Source: Robertmurraya andreesenii
GTDB lineage: Bacteria; Bacillota; Bacilli; Bacillales; Cytobacillaceae
Assembly: GCF_030813005.1 (NCBI RefSeq)
Contig: NZ_JAUSTU010000008.1
Coordinates: forward strand, 115,342 to 179,341
Direction: 5' to 3'
Length of the DNA stretch: 64,000 nt
The notes under the pieces were generated by a model. It worked only from the letters and a program-made list of their open reading frames with translations. It was not told the DNA's origin and made no database searches. Positions 7,805 to 16,837 of the stretch are shown here, piece after piece (position 1 is the stretch's first letter; the number at the start of each line of letters is the position of its first letter). Made by a program: the position numbers and the translations under genes.

Positions 7805-7863
7805 TATGTTTTTGTTTAATCCTCCCTCACGCTTAGGTAATTGAATCATTTTCCACTTATTAC

Positions 7864-7930
7864 TTTACCTGTCGTAGTAATTATGATACGATAAAATTAC
7901 TACGACAGGTAAGGTACGACAGATGTAGTA
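7864..7930 (+). promoter_or_regulatory. Promoter and operator array of the PadR/HAAS operon
   Basis: An inverted repeat with perfect 18-bp arms (7865-7882 and 7895-7912) carries the half-site TACGACA/TGTCGTA in each arm. A further dyad, TACGACAGATGTAGTA, lies at 7915-7930. The first repeat covers a candidate promoter: TTTACC (7864-7869), 17 nt, TACGAT (7887-7892). The likely binder is the PadR protein encoded directly downstream. Confidence 0.68.
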
Positions 7931-7958
7931 AAGTAGCCAATCGGAAAGGAGCTTAACT

Positions 7959-8288
7959 TTGATTAGCAGTGATATTATTCGTGGATATAACGACACCATC
8001 ATTCTCTACCTGCTACTAGATCAAGAATCCTACGGATATGAAATTTCGAAAAAAATTAAAGATTTATCCGATGAAAAATACATTATTAAAGAAACCACTT
8101 TGTATTCTGCTTTTAATCGACTGCTGAAAAATGGTTTTATTGAGGCTTTTTTTAAAGATGAAACCTTCGGTAAAAGACGGACCTACTACAGAATCACTGA
8201 AGCAGGTCGCCATTACTACCAAGAAAAATGTAAAGAGTGGGAATTGACAAAGGAAGTTATTAATCGATTTATTAAGGAGGAGCAGTAA
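7959..8288 (+). CDS. PadR-family transcriptional regulator
   Basis: A 109-aa PadR winged-helix regulator. The N-terminus (IIRGYNDTIILYLLLDQESY, then GYEISKKI) and the wing region (FGKRRTYYRITEAGRHYYQE) are typical. The start is TTG, with GAAAGGAGC placed 6 nt upstream. The HAAS-domain membrane protein gene begins 1 nt after its stop, a very common pairing in which the PadR protein represses the operon. The upstream operator array supports autoregulation. Confidence 0.88.
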   Translation: MISSDIIRGYNDTIILYLLLDQESYGYEISKKIKDLSDEKYIIKETTLYSAFNRLLKNGFIEAFFKDETFGKRRTYYRITEAGRHYYQEKCKEWELTKEVINRFIKEEQ

Positions 8289-8289
8289 C

Positions 8290-9264
8290 GTGAAAACCAT
8301 TATGGATTACTTAAATAACATGTTCGCGTCTTTGCCGAAAACAAAGCAATTACAGGCGCTCAAGGATGAGCTATTAGCGAACATGGAGGATAAATATAAC
8401 GAACTGAAACAAGAAGGAAAATCAGAAAATGAAGCCATTGGAATTGTCATTTCGGAATTTGGAAATATCGATGAGCTTCTAAAGGAGCTTGAAATCCCAT
8501 TTGTGGAAGAAGAGAAATCCGCCTATCCAGAGATGACGGAGGATGAGGTGCATGCTTTTTTGGCGGATCATCATCGGGCAAGTAAATTGATTGGACTAGG
8601 GGTATTTCTATGTATTCTAGCTCCGGCGATGCTGCTTCTTATGACACAATTAGCAGCTGACGGGTTATTATTTGGCATCGCTGAAGAATTAGGCACTATA
8701 TTGGGGCTCATTCCTTTATTAGTACTAATCGCAATAGCTGTTGGCTTATTCATTAATAGTGACATGATCATGAAAAAATATAAAAAAATTGAAGAAACAG
8801 GAAAGTTTCATCTCACATCCAATGTCAAAAGGTCTCTAGAAGCCAAACATCTTGCGTTTCAGCCTACTTTTATGAAATCGATCATTTTGGGAGTCGCACT
8901 TTGCATCCTATCACCAATCTCCCTTTTCATCACAATAGCTATCAATGAAGATGGTGCTGTATACGGGGTGGTTCTATTACTGCTCATCATTTCAATCGCT
9001 GTTAACCTATTTATCTATTACGGTCGAATCAAAGAAGGATATAAGAAGCTGCTAAAAATGGAGGAATACTCGGATCGCTCTAGAAAGGAAAACAAAGTAG
9101 TTGGTGCAGTAGCCGCCATTGTCTTCCCACTCGCTGTTTGTATTTTCCTTATCAGCGGATTAATGTTTCACCAATGGCATATCAATTGGATTGTGTTTCC
9201 CATAACAGCCCTATTATTCGGCATGTTCAGTGGCGCCTATTCCATCCTTAAAGAAAAAAATTGA
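8290..9264 (+). CDS. HAAS/DUF1700-like membrane protein
   Basis: A 324-aa protein with a GTG start behind AAGGAGGAGC. The N-terminal helical segment (about 1-70, LPKTKQLQALKDELLANMED, then YNELKQEG and AIGIVISEFGNIDELLKEL) is the HAAS (DUF1700-type) domain found in partners of PadR regulators. Six hydrophobic segments follow as three pairs: about 96-118/128-155, 200-220/226-245 and 270-293/298-318. The protein is probably an integral membrane partner whose production is repressed by the adjacent PadR protein. No enzymatic motif is visible. Confidence 0.8.
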   Translation: MKTIMDYLNNMFASLPKTKQLQALKDELLANMEDKYNELKQEGKSENEAIGIVISEFGNIDELLKELEIPFVEEEKSAYPEMTEDEVHAFLADHHRASKLIGLGVFLCILAPAMLLLMTQLAADGLLFGIAEELGTILGLIPLLVLIAIAVGLFINSDMIMKKYKKIEETGKFHLTSNVKRSLEAKHLAFQPTFMKSIILGVALCILSPISLFITIAINEDGAVYGVVLLLLIISIAVNLFIYYGRIKEGYKKLLKMEEYSDRSRKENKVVGAVAAIVFPLAVCIFLISGLMFHQWHINWIVFPITALLFGMFSGAYSILKEKN

Positions 9265-9297
9265 TCGGGGATTCTGTTCTCCTCGATCAATTTTTTT
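9261..9297 (+). terminator. Terminator after the PadR/HAAS operon
   Basis: TTGATCGGGG and CCTCGATCAA form a stem followed by seven T residues. It overlaps the stop codon of the HAAS-domain gene. Confidence 0.88.
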
Positions 9298-9303
9298 CTA
9301 TTT

Positions 9304-9468
9304 CTACCATTTCCCTACAAGATCTAACACAATTTCGGCCATCCTGTTTTGCTTTTCCATCCTGACCAAATCTAGATCCTTCACAGTAGGAAGCTGGGAA
9401 ATCGAATTAATATCCGCCATCTTTTCCTCAGACCAGTTATTAATAAAGGTTTGCTGAGGGCTAATCAT
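9304..9468 (-). CDS. Possible small ORF or gene fragment of unknown identity
   Basis: A 54-codon ORF (MISPQQTFINNWSEEKMADI to VLDLVGKW) has natural-looking amino-acid composition and lies downstream of the lipase terminator. It has no ribosome binding site: the ATG follows the terminator stem and its short T stretch. It is therefore either the 3' remnant of a lost gene or not translated. I do not recognise the family. Confidence 0.3.
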   Translation of the reverse strand: MISPQQTFINNWSEEKMADINSISQLPTVKDLDLVRMEKQNRMAEIVLDLVGKW

Positions 9469-9469
9469 G

Positions 9470-9495
9470 TTTAAAGGACGAGAAGTATCCCGTCC
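9470..9495 (-). terminator. Terminator after the lipase remnant
   Basis: On the minus strand GGACGGGA pairs with TCTCGTCC across a short loop, then TTTAAAC. The U-tract is short, so strength is uncertain. Confidence 0.55.
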
Positions 9496-9514
9496 TAATC
9501 GTCCATTCCTCCGA

Positions 9515-10282
9515 TCATTTACTATCCTTCGGTAACCCAAGCAGCTGATCGGCAATCTTATGATAGTACCCATAGATATTGCTATACCCTGGCGTATTCG
9601 CACCAAGAATACCAATGTAATCGATGTGATCCCACCCCTCCATCGTTGGAAGGGTATTCCACACACCCTTTTCTACCTCGCCATTATAAGGCTGGTTAGC
9701 TTGTCCCATTGGGTATTTTGCAGATACGACATTAACTAGCCCATCATTGGGAAACCAGGTTTTATCTATAACAGGCTCTTTACTCTTTCTAGTGTAGGAG
9801 CCCATTAGTTTACTAGAACCCATCATCAATGGATTCATCGTGATCATCGGATAATAGTAGCCAGTCAAAATTCCTCGATATGTGGCATTGCCCACATGGG
9901 AAAAATAATATACATTCGGGCTTGTCTTAACCCAGCTATTTAGTTCCTGCGCTCCGTACGTGGTTAAATCATGAGCACTTATATCATTACTTGTCCACAC
10001 CGGGCTGCTCATAACTCTATTCATATAATTATTAAAGGTTTCCCTAGGGTGACCATTGTTATTAAGATTCCCTTCAATATCACGAAGTCCGCCCCAATAT
10101 TTATAGCCTAGCATCTCGTTTTTCCCCCACCCAGTTAGTCCATGTACAAGGACAATTGGGTAATCATTTCCACTCGATTGCGAAGGAGAATTAGATTCAG
10201 CCATTGCGGAAACAGGTACTGCTAACAAACATAGTACAAGCAAGAAACTAACAACCACCCTACTAACTCGATTCAACCTCAA
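9515..10282 (-). pseudogene. Family I.5 lipase with in-frame internal deletion; catalytic serine lost
   Basis: The ORF encodes a secreted protein: a signal peptide (about 1-29, VVVSFLLVLCLLAVPVSAMA) and then NDYPIVLVHGLTGWGK, the oxyanion-hole region of Bacillus/Geobacillus family I.5 lipases (about 400 aa). At residues about 72-78 (GNLNNNGHPRETFNNYMNRV) it jumps from the segment after the first strand straight to the C-terminal third, so about 165 residues are missing. The missing part holds the AxSxG nucleophile elbow and the zinc/lid region. The Asp (NDGLVNVVS) and His (WDHIDYIG) of the triad remain. The reading frame is kept, so a 255-aa product could be made, but it should have no lipase activity. 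A sequencing or assembly collapse is possible. Confidence 0.82.
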
Positions 10283-10391
10283 GACCCCCTTTATAGGAAT
10301 AATTTGAATATTTTGAATTTATATCATAAACAATACCCAAATATTGTTAACTTGTCAATCGCTTACCTCTAGTAAAATAGCAGTGTTTTTA

Positions 10392-10422
10392 CAAAAGAAA
10401 TAACCCCTTCCTAATGGGGCTA
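10392..10422 (-). terminator. Candidate terminator of the puc operon
   Basis: On the minus strand AGCCCC pairs with GGGGTT over an 8-nt loop, followed by ATTTCTTTTGT. The stem is short and includes a G-U pair. It lies about 40 nt after the last gene of the operon. Confidence 0.5.
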
Positions 10423-10463
10423 GCTCTTCAATAATAGAATCATTCAAAACAAGAAAGGAACTC

Positions 10464-11066
10464 TTAAAAAACTTCTTTAATCCTCTCGTATGCTTCCCTC
10501 GTATCCACATCCCAAAAGCATTTTGCCGCTTCTGTCTCCAATAGGCTACCTCTTTCTTTGTGTACTCCCCTTATGAGTCCCCTTGCCCCTACATCTCCTT
10601 GTAATTTCATAAATTCTGGAAAAAAAGCACTTGAAAATAAAATAGGAGGACGAATTCTATCATTCAAGCAATATCCGAAAAAATACTTAGAACCATCCTT
10701 TCGAAAGGCACTCACAAGATCGTTGAGCATCTGTACTGTTACAAAGGGTTGATCGGCTAATAGAATGATTGCTCCATCTGCCTTCATCCTTATTGCTTCA
10801 CTTATGCCAGCTTTGATGGAATAGGACAGGCCTTTTGCGCTTTCTTGCGAAACAATATTCGACCAGTTGCCTGATGACAGATGAGGGTGCAGCCAACATA
10901 AGGAATCACCCTTTTTTGTGATAACCAGGACATGATCGATCAAAGATTCAAGAGCTGCCTTTAAGGCCACTGAGCCTAAATAAGAATTACCAAGCTTCAA
11001 CATCAATTTATCGGTGCCCATTCTTCTGCTTTGTCCCGCAGCAAGATAAATCCCTACGATTTTCAA
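10464..11066 (-). CDS. pucB: MobA-like nucleotidyltransferase for xanthine dehydrogenase cofactor (PucB-like)
   Basis: A 200-aa nucleotidyltransferase of the MobA/MocA type. GIYLAAGQSRRMGTDKLML at the N-terminus is the nucleotide-binding signature, and ADGAIILLADQPFV carries the metal-binding Asp. In B. subtilis the pucABCDE purine-catabolism operon contains such a protein (PucB), thought to finish the molybdenum cofactor (cytosine dinucleotide form) for xanthine dehydrogenase. It overlaps the XdhC-type gene by 4 nt and is last in a five-gene minus-strand operon. The gene is intact although the enzyme subunits upstream are broken. Confidence 0.85.
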   Translation of the reverse strand: MKIVGIYLAAGQSRRMGTDKLMLKLGNSYLGSVALKAALESLIDHVLVITKKGDSLCWLHPHLSSGNWSNIVSQESAKGLSYSIKAGISEAIRMKADGAIILLADQPFVTVQMLNDLVSAFRKDGSKYFFGYCLNDRIRPPILFSSAFFPEFMKLQGDVGARGLIRGVHKERGSLLETEAAKCFWDVDTREAYERIKEVF

Positions 11067-12064
11067 GAATGATGTCCCCTTTTAATCGAGATGAGTTCTG
11101 CTAGGATGCTGACCGCAATCTCCGTCGCTCCACGAGCGCCAATCGCTAACCCAATAGGAGCCGAGACCCAAGATGGAATTTGCCTTTGCCCCAACAAACG
11201 CTGTATTCTTTCCGTGGAACCCAATATCCCTAAGTAGGTCAGCTTCTGGTCCAGGAGGAAAGCTACGATCTCCTGATCCCGAAAAAGATTGTGAGTCATG
11301 ACAATCACATAATCCTCTTGTCGGAAATGGATCCTTTGAAAAATATCATGGGGAAAGCCTAAAAGACACTGCTCCGCCTTCGGAAAATGCCTTTCGTTAC
11401 AAAGGGATTCGCGCCAATCACAGACCATGACGGAAAAACCAATCTGGGCCGCCAATTCAACCAGCGGCCTCGCATCCTCTCCCGCTCCAAAGACAAACAA
11501 TCGTTTTCTTGGTGTAAAAACATGGGAGTAAACGAAATCTGATAAATCAGTTCCCGATTGAGTACCCTTTTTTTGATATGCCAAAAGCCCACGGTCGTTA
11601 TCGCCAAAATACTTACCAGCGTTCGCAAAATACCCCGAGGATTCTACTTGAAAATCCCCGTTTAATTTCTTTAGATGAAGGACCTCTCTGCCCATCGATA
11701 ACTGCTCATGGACCTGCTGTAAATGTCCCTTTAAGCGTTTATTCACGGGCTCCAACAAAATATAAAGAGTTCCTCCACAGCCCATCTCTAATTCCCATGT
11801 TTCCTCATCCGTTATCTTTAAATCATACATAACCGTATGGCTCATTCCATTTTTCAATACCTCTTGGGCCCGATGGCTCAAATCCTCCTCAAGACAGCCA
11901 GGGCTAATAAGGCCCATTTTGCTGCCATCCTCAAAAAATAACATTGAGGTCCCTTCCTTTAAATAAGCCGTTCCCTCGACATGAATGATCGTGGCTAGCA
12001 CACACGGCTTGATGTTCTTCATGGCCAACTCGATGATACCGAAATCATCCTGTACCATTCTCAC
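11063..12064 (-). CDS. pucA: XdhC/CoxI-family cofactor-insertion protein (PucA-like)
   Basis: A 333-aa XdhC-family protein. The N-terminal half has the CoxI-type segment (EGTAYLKEGTSMLF, GLISPGCLEEDL, LEMGCGGTLYILLEPV). The C-terminal half has a Rossmann-type domain (RLFVFGAGEDARPLVELAAQ, VMVCDWR, YLGILGS, GLAIGARGATEIAVSILAEL). The family binds molybdenum cofactor and inserts the sulfurated form into xanthine dehydrogenase. It lies between the 2Fe-2S subunit gene and the MobA-like gene with almost no spacing. The reading frame is intact. Confidence 0.88.
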   Translation of the reverse strand: MRMVQDDFGIIELAMKNIKPCVLATIIHVEGTAYLKEGTSMLFFEDGSKMGLISPGCLEEDLSHRAQEVLKNGMSHTVMYDLKITDEETWELEMGCGGTLYILLEPVNKRLKGHLQQVHEQLSMGREVLHLKKLNGDFQVESSGYFANAGKYFGDNDRGLLAYQKKGTQSGTDLSDFVYSHVFTPRKRLFVFGAGEDARPLVELAAQIGFSVMVCDWRESLCNERHFPKAEQCLLGFPHDIFQRIHFRQEDYVIVMTHNLFRDQEIVAFLLDQKLTYLGILGSTERIQRLLGQRQIPSWVSAPIGLAIGARGATEIAVSILAELISIKRGHHS

Positions 12065-12076
12065 GACCTCCCGCTT

Positions 12077-12553
12077 CTATGGCCCTTTAGGCAAGTGAAT
12101 CACGGATTTCACTGCCTTTTCAATTTCCATATATCCTGTACAGCGACAAATATTCGATTCGAGCCAGGCCGTTATTTCTTCATCGGAAGGGTTCTTCTTC
12201 GTTTCTATCAAAGAATGAGCATTCATAATAAAACCAGATGTACAATAGCCACATTGAAAAGCAAACTGATCGACAAACGCCCCTTGGATTGGAGCATTTA
12301 ATCCCTCTATTGTTAGAATTTCTTTTCCGATTGCTTCGACCGCCAACATAAGACAGGATTTCTGAGCTGCCCCATCTATATTGACCGTACACGCCCCACA
12401 ATCACCATTGAGACAGCCCGGCTTTGCTCCCGTTAACCCTAATTGATACCGCAATACATCTAAAAGAACGTCGGCATTTCGAAAAGTCACAGCTCTTTTC
12501 TCCCCATTTATCAAGAGGGTGGTACTTACTCTGACTGAATCCGAACTCTTCAT
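12077..12553 (-). CDS. pucE: Xanthine dehydrogenase 2Fe-2S subunit (PucE-like)
   Basis: A 158-aa iron-sulfur subunit of the xanthine oxidase family. The plant-type cluster ligands (CLNGDCGACTVNIDG with a later Cys in QKSCLML) and the second cluster (FQCGYCTSGFIMNA and NICRCTGYMEI) are all present. The longest ORF reaches 12586, but GGAGG with 8-nt spacing points to the ATG at 12553, which lies 4 nt after the end of the pucC remnant. It would pass electrons from the molybdopterin subunit to FAD. It is intact, but its two partner subunits are damaged here. Confidence 0.9.
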   Translation of the reverse strand: MKSSDSVRVSTTLLINGEKRAVTFRNADVLLDVLRYQLGLTGAKPGCLNGDCGACTVNIDGAAQKSCLMLAVEAIGKEILTIEGLNAPIQGAFVDQFAFQCGYCTSGFIMNAHSLIETKKNPSDEEITAWLESNICRCTGYMEIEKAVKSVIHLPKGP

Positions 12554-12557
12554 CTCC

Positions 12558-13090
12558 CTATCCTCCCAACTCATGCAACACATCATGAAGGGTATTCTTT
12601 AACACAAATAAGCGATATTGGGAAGATCCCTCCGTATCATTCAAAATTAGTACGTCTAAGCTATGAAGTGCAAGCTCGATTCTTTGTTCATCGGAAAGAT
12701 CCCTTCTATTCAGTGCACCTTCAATTTGCTTCGCTCTAAAAGGAAAATCGGTAAGACCGCTGATTGCCACCCTTATTTCCTGACCAACCTTAAGAGCGGC
12801 AACGGTAATGAGTGGGTAACCGGTGTCCCATTGCCTTCTACGCTTGATGCTGACAAATGGTTGTTCAAGATAAGCCCGGTTTGTCACCATTTGCACAAGC
12901 AGCTCACCCGACTCCAGCAAAAGCTGTTCCTGAAAGATTTCGTTAATCGGAACAGAGCGAAGCCCCCTATGACCGGCCACTAATACTAAACTATCCGTAA
13001 GTAAAAATGGCAGGACAGCTTCACGGTAGAAAATCGTACCACATATATTTCCACCAACGGTAATCTTATTTCTTGCCGTTCTGCAAAGGC
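12558..13090 (-). pseudogene. pucC: Xanthine dehydrogenase FAD subunit, 5'-truncated (PucC-like)
   Basis: Only the C-terminal half of the FAD-binding subunit remains. The open frame can be followed upstream of the longest ATG/GTG ORF (which begins at 12980) to about 13090, where it reads TARNKITVGGNICGTIFYRE; TVGGNI is the second FAD-binding motif of this family. The preceding roughly 130 residues, including the first FAD-binding motif, are missing. This frame joins directly onto, and overlaps out of frame with, the 3' end of pucD. The arrangement is best explained by a deletion joining pucD to the interior of pucC. FAD binding and hence enzyme function should be lost. Confidence 0.82.
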
Positions 13091-15151
13091 CAATCCCATG
13101 CTCATTGCCCCCATCACCTGACCAAGTGCCGCTTTATGATTCAAGACTACTCCAATATCCACTACGGTTGCAGCTCTCACCAACTTATAGGTAAAATCCC
13201 TTTTATCATATTCTACTTCAACACCATGAGCCGCCACGGTCCACTCTGGTCCAGGCTGACCAGCACCCGTTTCAGGATCTAGATAGGTCATTCTTCTAAG
13301 AATATAGTTTCCATAGCCCACAATTTGGCCACCAATTGAATTTCCATTTGGAAATTTATAGCCATACACAACATCCTTCAGCATTAATCCAACCTCTGGT
13401 TCATCCTTTAAGAACACTCTTCCAAAGGCGACCTCCAGATCCTCGGTTGAGGTTCTTAATACACAGGCGGCGACATCTTTAATCTGTCGAATGACATCCT
13501 CCGCTGCTTCTAGCACCGCTCGCCCCGCCATAAAGACGCCCCTGCTTGCGACTGTTTTCCAGTGCTCTGGTGTTGTTTGGGTATGGACATCCATTTTTAC
13601 ATGAATTTGATCGACGTCCATTTTCATTCTTTCCGCTAGAATTTGAGCGAGTATCGTCTTCGTACCCGTTCCGATTTCCACGACCCCCGACATTAAGTTC
13701 ATGCTTCCATCTGAGTTAAAAGTAATAATCACACCTGAGCTTGCATCCGTATCAATCGTAGAGGTTTTCCAGCTGCAGGCGATCCCTTTTACTCGTATCC
13801 TTCTGTCATCTACCTCTGTTATTTCTCCCTGATCCCAATCCAACAAATCCTTCAAGCGATCGATGCAGGGCGGTAGATACCCAACCGTATTTTTGTTTAA
13901 TACTACCTGTGTAGGTGTTGTGTCCCCTGGTAGGATTGAATTCCTTTTCCTGAATTCAAGTGGATCCATTCCAATCTTCTTTGCCAGCATATCCATCGTT
14001 CGTTCAAAGGCAAAGAGCACCTCAGAATGGCCAAATCCCCTAAATGGGGTGCCATAAGGATGATTCGTGTATACACATAGTGAATCACACCAAACATTGT
14101 CAATATTGTAAGGGCCTATACAATCCACTCCACCCGCGCGGCTAACATCGATTGCCTTATCGGAATAAGCACCCCCATCAAACCAATACACCATTTCTGC
14201 GGCAGTAATCATACCTTCCATTGTACAACCAATCTTGACCAATGCTTCTAATCCCACATGGCATGGAGCGGTTGTCAAATCCTCTTCTCTCGTATAAACA
14301 ATTTTTACCCGTCTCCCGCCAACTGCCCGAGAGGCTAGATAGGCGAGAACTTCCCATTGAATTGGGGCCTTTCCTCCATATGCTCCTCCGACCAAAGGGG
14401 TCTCGACAATGATTTTTCCAATGTCTATCCCAAAATAGATGCCCATTAATCTTTTGACCATAAAGGGAGCCTGTGAGGAAGTCGTGATATGCACATAACC
14501 ATCTGGCTTGATTTCCGCTGTAGCAGCTCTCGTTTCCATAGCCGAGTGACTAGAAGGAGAGAATCCATAGGTTGCTTCTACTGAAACCTCCGACTGGCTC
14601 CAGCCGTTTTCTATATTTCCTTTACGAATTTTGGTGACATTCGATATATTTGAATGGGCGATAGGATAGGCAGTTCCTAATTTTTCATAGGACATTAGGT
14701 TTGGATGGAGTATAGGAGCATCTTCTTTTAGGGCTTGCGTTGGAGAATTGATGACTGGAAGTAGTTCATACTTGACCTCAATTAGATCTGCGGCTTTCTT
14801 GGCAATTTCATATCGATCTGCCACAACAAGAGCAACCGGCTCCCCATAGTAACGAACTTTATCGACCGCAAGCGGAGGTCGATCCCTAATTTCCTCTCCT
14901 GTAAGAGGGAAATCATGGCTGCCTACAATGATTGCCCGCACCCCAGGTATTTCTCTAGCCAGTGAATCATCAATGGAAAGGATCCTTGCATGACCATACG
15001 GACTTGTTACAATTCTTGCATGGAGAGAGGGGCCAGAAAGCTCATCAGCTGTATACTTTGCCCTCCCTGTTACCTTGTCAAAGGCTTCTTTTCGAATCAC
15101 ACTTTTCCCAATAATATTCAAACGATCACCTCCATCTTCCCTCCTTATCAA
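12986..15151 (-). pseudogene. pucD: Xanthine dehydrogenase molybdopterin subunit, 3'-truncated (PucD-like)
   Basis: The N-terminal about 690 residues match the molybdenum-binding subunit: GKSVIRKEAFDKVTGRAKYT, PLVGGAYGGKAPIQWEVLAY, GTPFRGFGHSEV, GVVEIGTGTKTI, ASRGVFMAGRAV. After GQVMGAMSMGLAF the sequence turns into out-of-frame translation of pucC, and the ORF ends with about 28 unrelated residues. The normal C-terminus, including the GxKGxGE motif with the catalytic Glu, is absent. About 100 codons are missing. The product should be inactive, although the remaining ORF is long and could mislead automated annotation. Confidence 0.85.
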
Positions 15152-15307
15152 TATATAGATTGAATTAGCAAAGTCATTCCAATGAAATGAAAAAAGGATC
15201 TCTATTTAAAGAAATCCCTTCTATTACTTATAGTGTCTCACCAAAGCCCATACGAAAGCATATCTTATGTTACAAAGTTTTTATTTTGCTTGAAGGGAGT
15301 TCTTTAC

Positions 15308-16735
15308 ATGGAGCTTACTGCAGCACATTGGATGTATTTGGCTGGTACTGTCATCATTATTCTCACGATGCTTTTTCGCCAAAATGTAGTTGTTCCTTCG
15401 ATTATCGTCTCATTCTTGGTCGGCTGGATATATACAGATTCCTTTACAGCTGGATTGCAAACGATCTTTAATGCAAGTTTGACTGCCGCTGGAGAATTAT
15501 TTAATATCTTTCTCATCATCGCCATCATGACGGCCTTACTTCATTCACTCAAATCACTAGGGTCCGATCAACAAATGATCACACCTTTTCAAAAGGTCAT
15601 GAAAAATGGACATATTTCCTTCTGGGTCATTATTTTTGTTACCTATGCCATCTCTTTGTTCTTCTGGCCAACCCCTGCTGTCCCATTAGTTGGTGCATTG
15701 CTAGTTCCTGTAGCAGTAAGAAATGGGCTGCCACCGATTGGTGCCGCAATTGCCATTTCTCTAGCTGGTCAAGGAATGGCTCTCTCCTCAGACTATGTCA
15801 TTCAAATCGCCCCCACTTTAACCGCAACAGCCGCTGGGGCAGATGTTAGTTTGGTAGCTGACCGCGCTTTTGTCCTCTCCATTATCACAGGAATTGTCGC
15901 AATTGTAATAGCGTATATTTCTCTGAGAAAACATATTCTACAGCCTTCTAATCAGCATTTGATTACCTGGGAGCAGTCAGGGGAAAACAGCCAGGTTGAT
16001 GAAGATTTAGATGAAAAGCTCACACAAAAAAGCAAATTCAGCTTACTCTTTGCTGTTCTTGTTCCTCTGACATTCCTGATCATCATCGGGTATATGGCCC
16101 TTGCAAAATTCTCTGATGTCCTCCCATCCATTGAAGGTGGTACAGGAGCAGCGCTGATTGGTGGAGCCTCTTGTATTCTCCTCATCATCGCCAGCATGTT
16201 CAAGAATTTGCGGACCTCTCTCAACAATGTTAGTGATCATATCGTCAAAGGGTTCCTCTTCGCCTTCAAAGCGATGGGACCCGTCATTCCTATAGCAGGT
16301 TTCTTCTTCATGGGTAGCAGCGAATTAGCAGCGAAAATACTAGGGACAAATGCAGATGAAATGCCCTCTTTCCTATTTGACTTAGTCGTTGCAGGCCAAC
16401 AATATATACCGGAAAGCTCACTTCTGGCTAGCTTCGGCATCCTTTTAATTGGGATGATTACGGGGTTAGACGGATCAGGATTCTCCGGGTTACCATTAGT
16501 GGGTTCACTATCAGGAGCATTGGGTGACAGTGTCGGAGTGGATGTGGAGACATTAGGGGCCATTGGTCAGATGGGGGCCATATGGGTTGGAGGCGGAACG
16601 CTCGTTGCCTGGTCCTCATTGGTTGCTGTGGCAGGATTTGCGAAAGTTTCGGTAATGGAGCTCGTAAGAAAGAGCTTCCTGCCTGTTATCATTGGGTTGA
16701 TTGCATCAACCATTATTGCAATCTGGATTTTCTAA
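15308..16735 (+). CDS. Multi-pass membrane transporter (ion-transporter superfamily type)
   Basis: A 475-aa integral membrane protein with about 11-12 hydrophobic segments, and internal symmetry suggested by two Pro/Gly-rich re-entrant regions (FFWPTPAVPLVGALLVPVAV and MITGLDGSGFSGLPLVGSLS). The frame extends upstream to 15233, but AAGGGAG at 15293 with 8-nt spacing supports the ATG at 15308. It looks like secondary transporters of the GntP/CitMHS/DctM class; the substrate is unknown. It is divergent from the xanthine dehydrogenase operon, so a purine-related substrate is possible but unproven. Confidence 0.72.
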   Translation: MELTAAHWMYLAGTVIIILTMLFRQNVVVPSIIVSFLVGWIYTDSFTAGLQTIFNASLTAAGELFNIFLIIAIMTALLHSLKSLGSDQQMITPFQKVMKNGHISFWVIIFVTYAISLFFWPTPAVPLVGALLVPVAVRNGLPPIGAAIAISLAGQGMALSSDYVIQIAPTLTATAAGADVSLVADRAFVLSIITGIVAIVIAYISLRKHILQPSNQHLITWEQSGENSQVDEDLDEKLTQKSKFSLLFAVLVPLTFLIIIGYMALAKFSDVLPSIEGGTGAALIGGASCILLIIASMFKNLRTSLNNVSDHIVKGFLFAFKAMGPVIPIAGFFFMGSSELAAKILGTNADEMPSFLFDLVVAGQQYIPESSLLASFGILLIGMITGLDGSGFSGLPLVGSLSGALGDSVGVDVETLGAIGQMGAIWVGGGTLVAWSSLVAVAGFAKVSVMELVRKSFLPVIIGLIASTIIAIWIF

Positions 16736-16837
16736 AATACCAAAACCATATTCCTTTCGAAAATAGCCAATAAAAATAAGTGCCTAGTCTCATTTTGATG
16801 ATTGACCAGGCACTTTTTCCCCAATTCATTAATTTCC

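Noticed and set aside
9304..9666. 120-codon minus-strand ORF overlapping the lipase 3' end
   Set aside because: Its first half is out-of-frame lipase sequence. Only the part after 9468 looks protein-like, and that is listed as a small ORF with low confidence.
12663..12983. 106-codon plus-strand ORF opposite the pucC remnant
   Set aside because: Antisense to a truncated but recognisable FAD-subunit sequence; it is open by chance.
15152..15307. PucR-type operator between pucD and the divergent transporter
   Set aside because: I looked for a TTGGTTAA-like PucR box but found no convincing match, so co-regulation with purine catabolism is not claimed.
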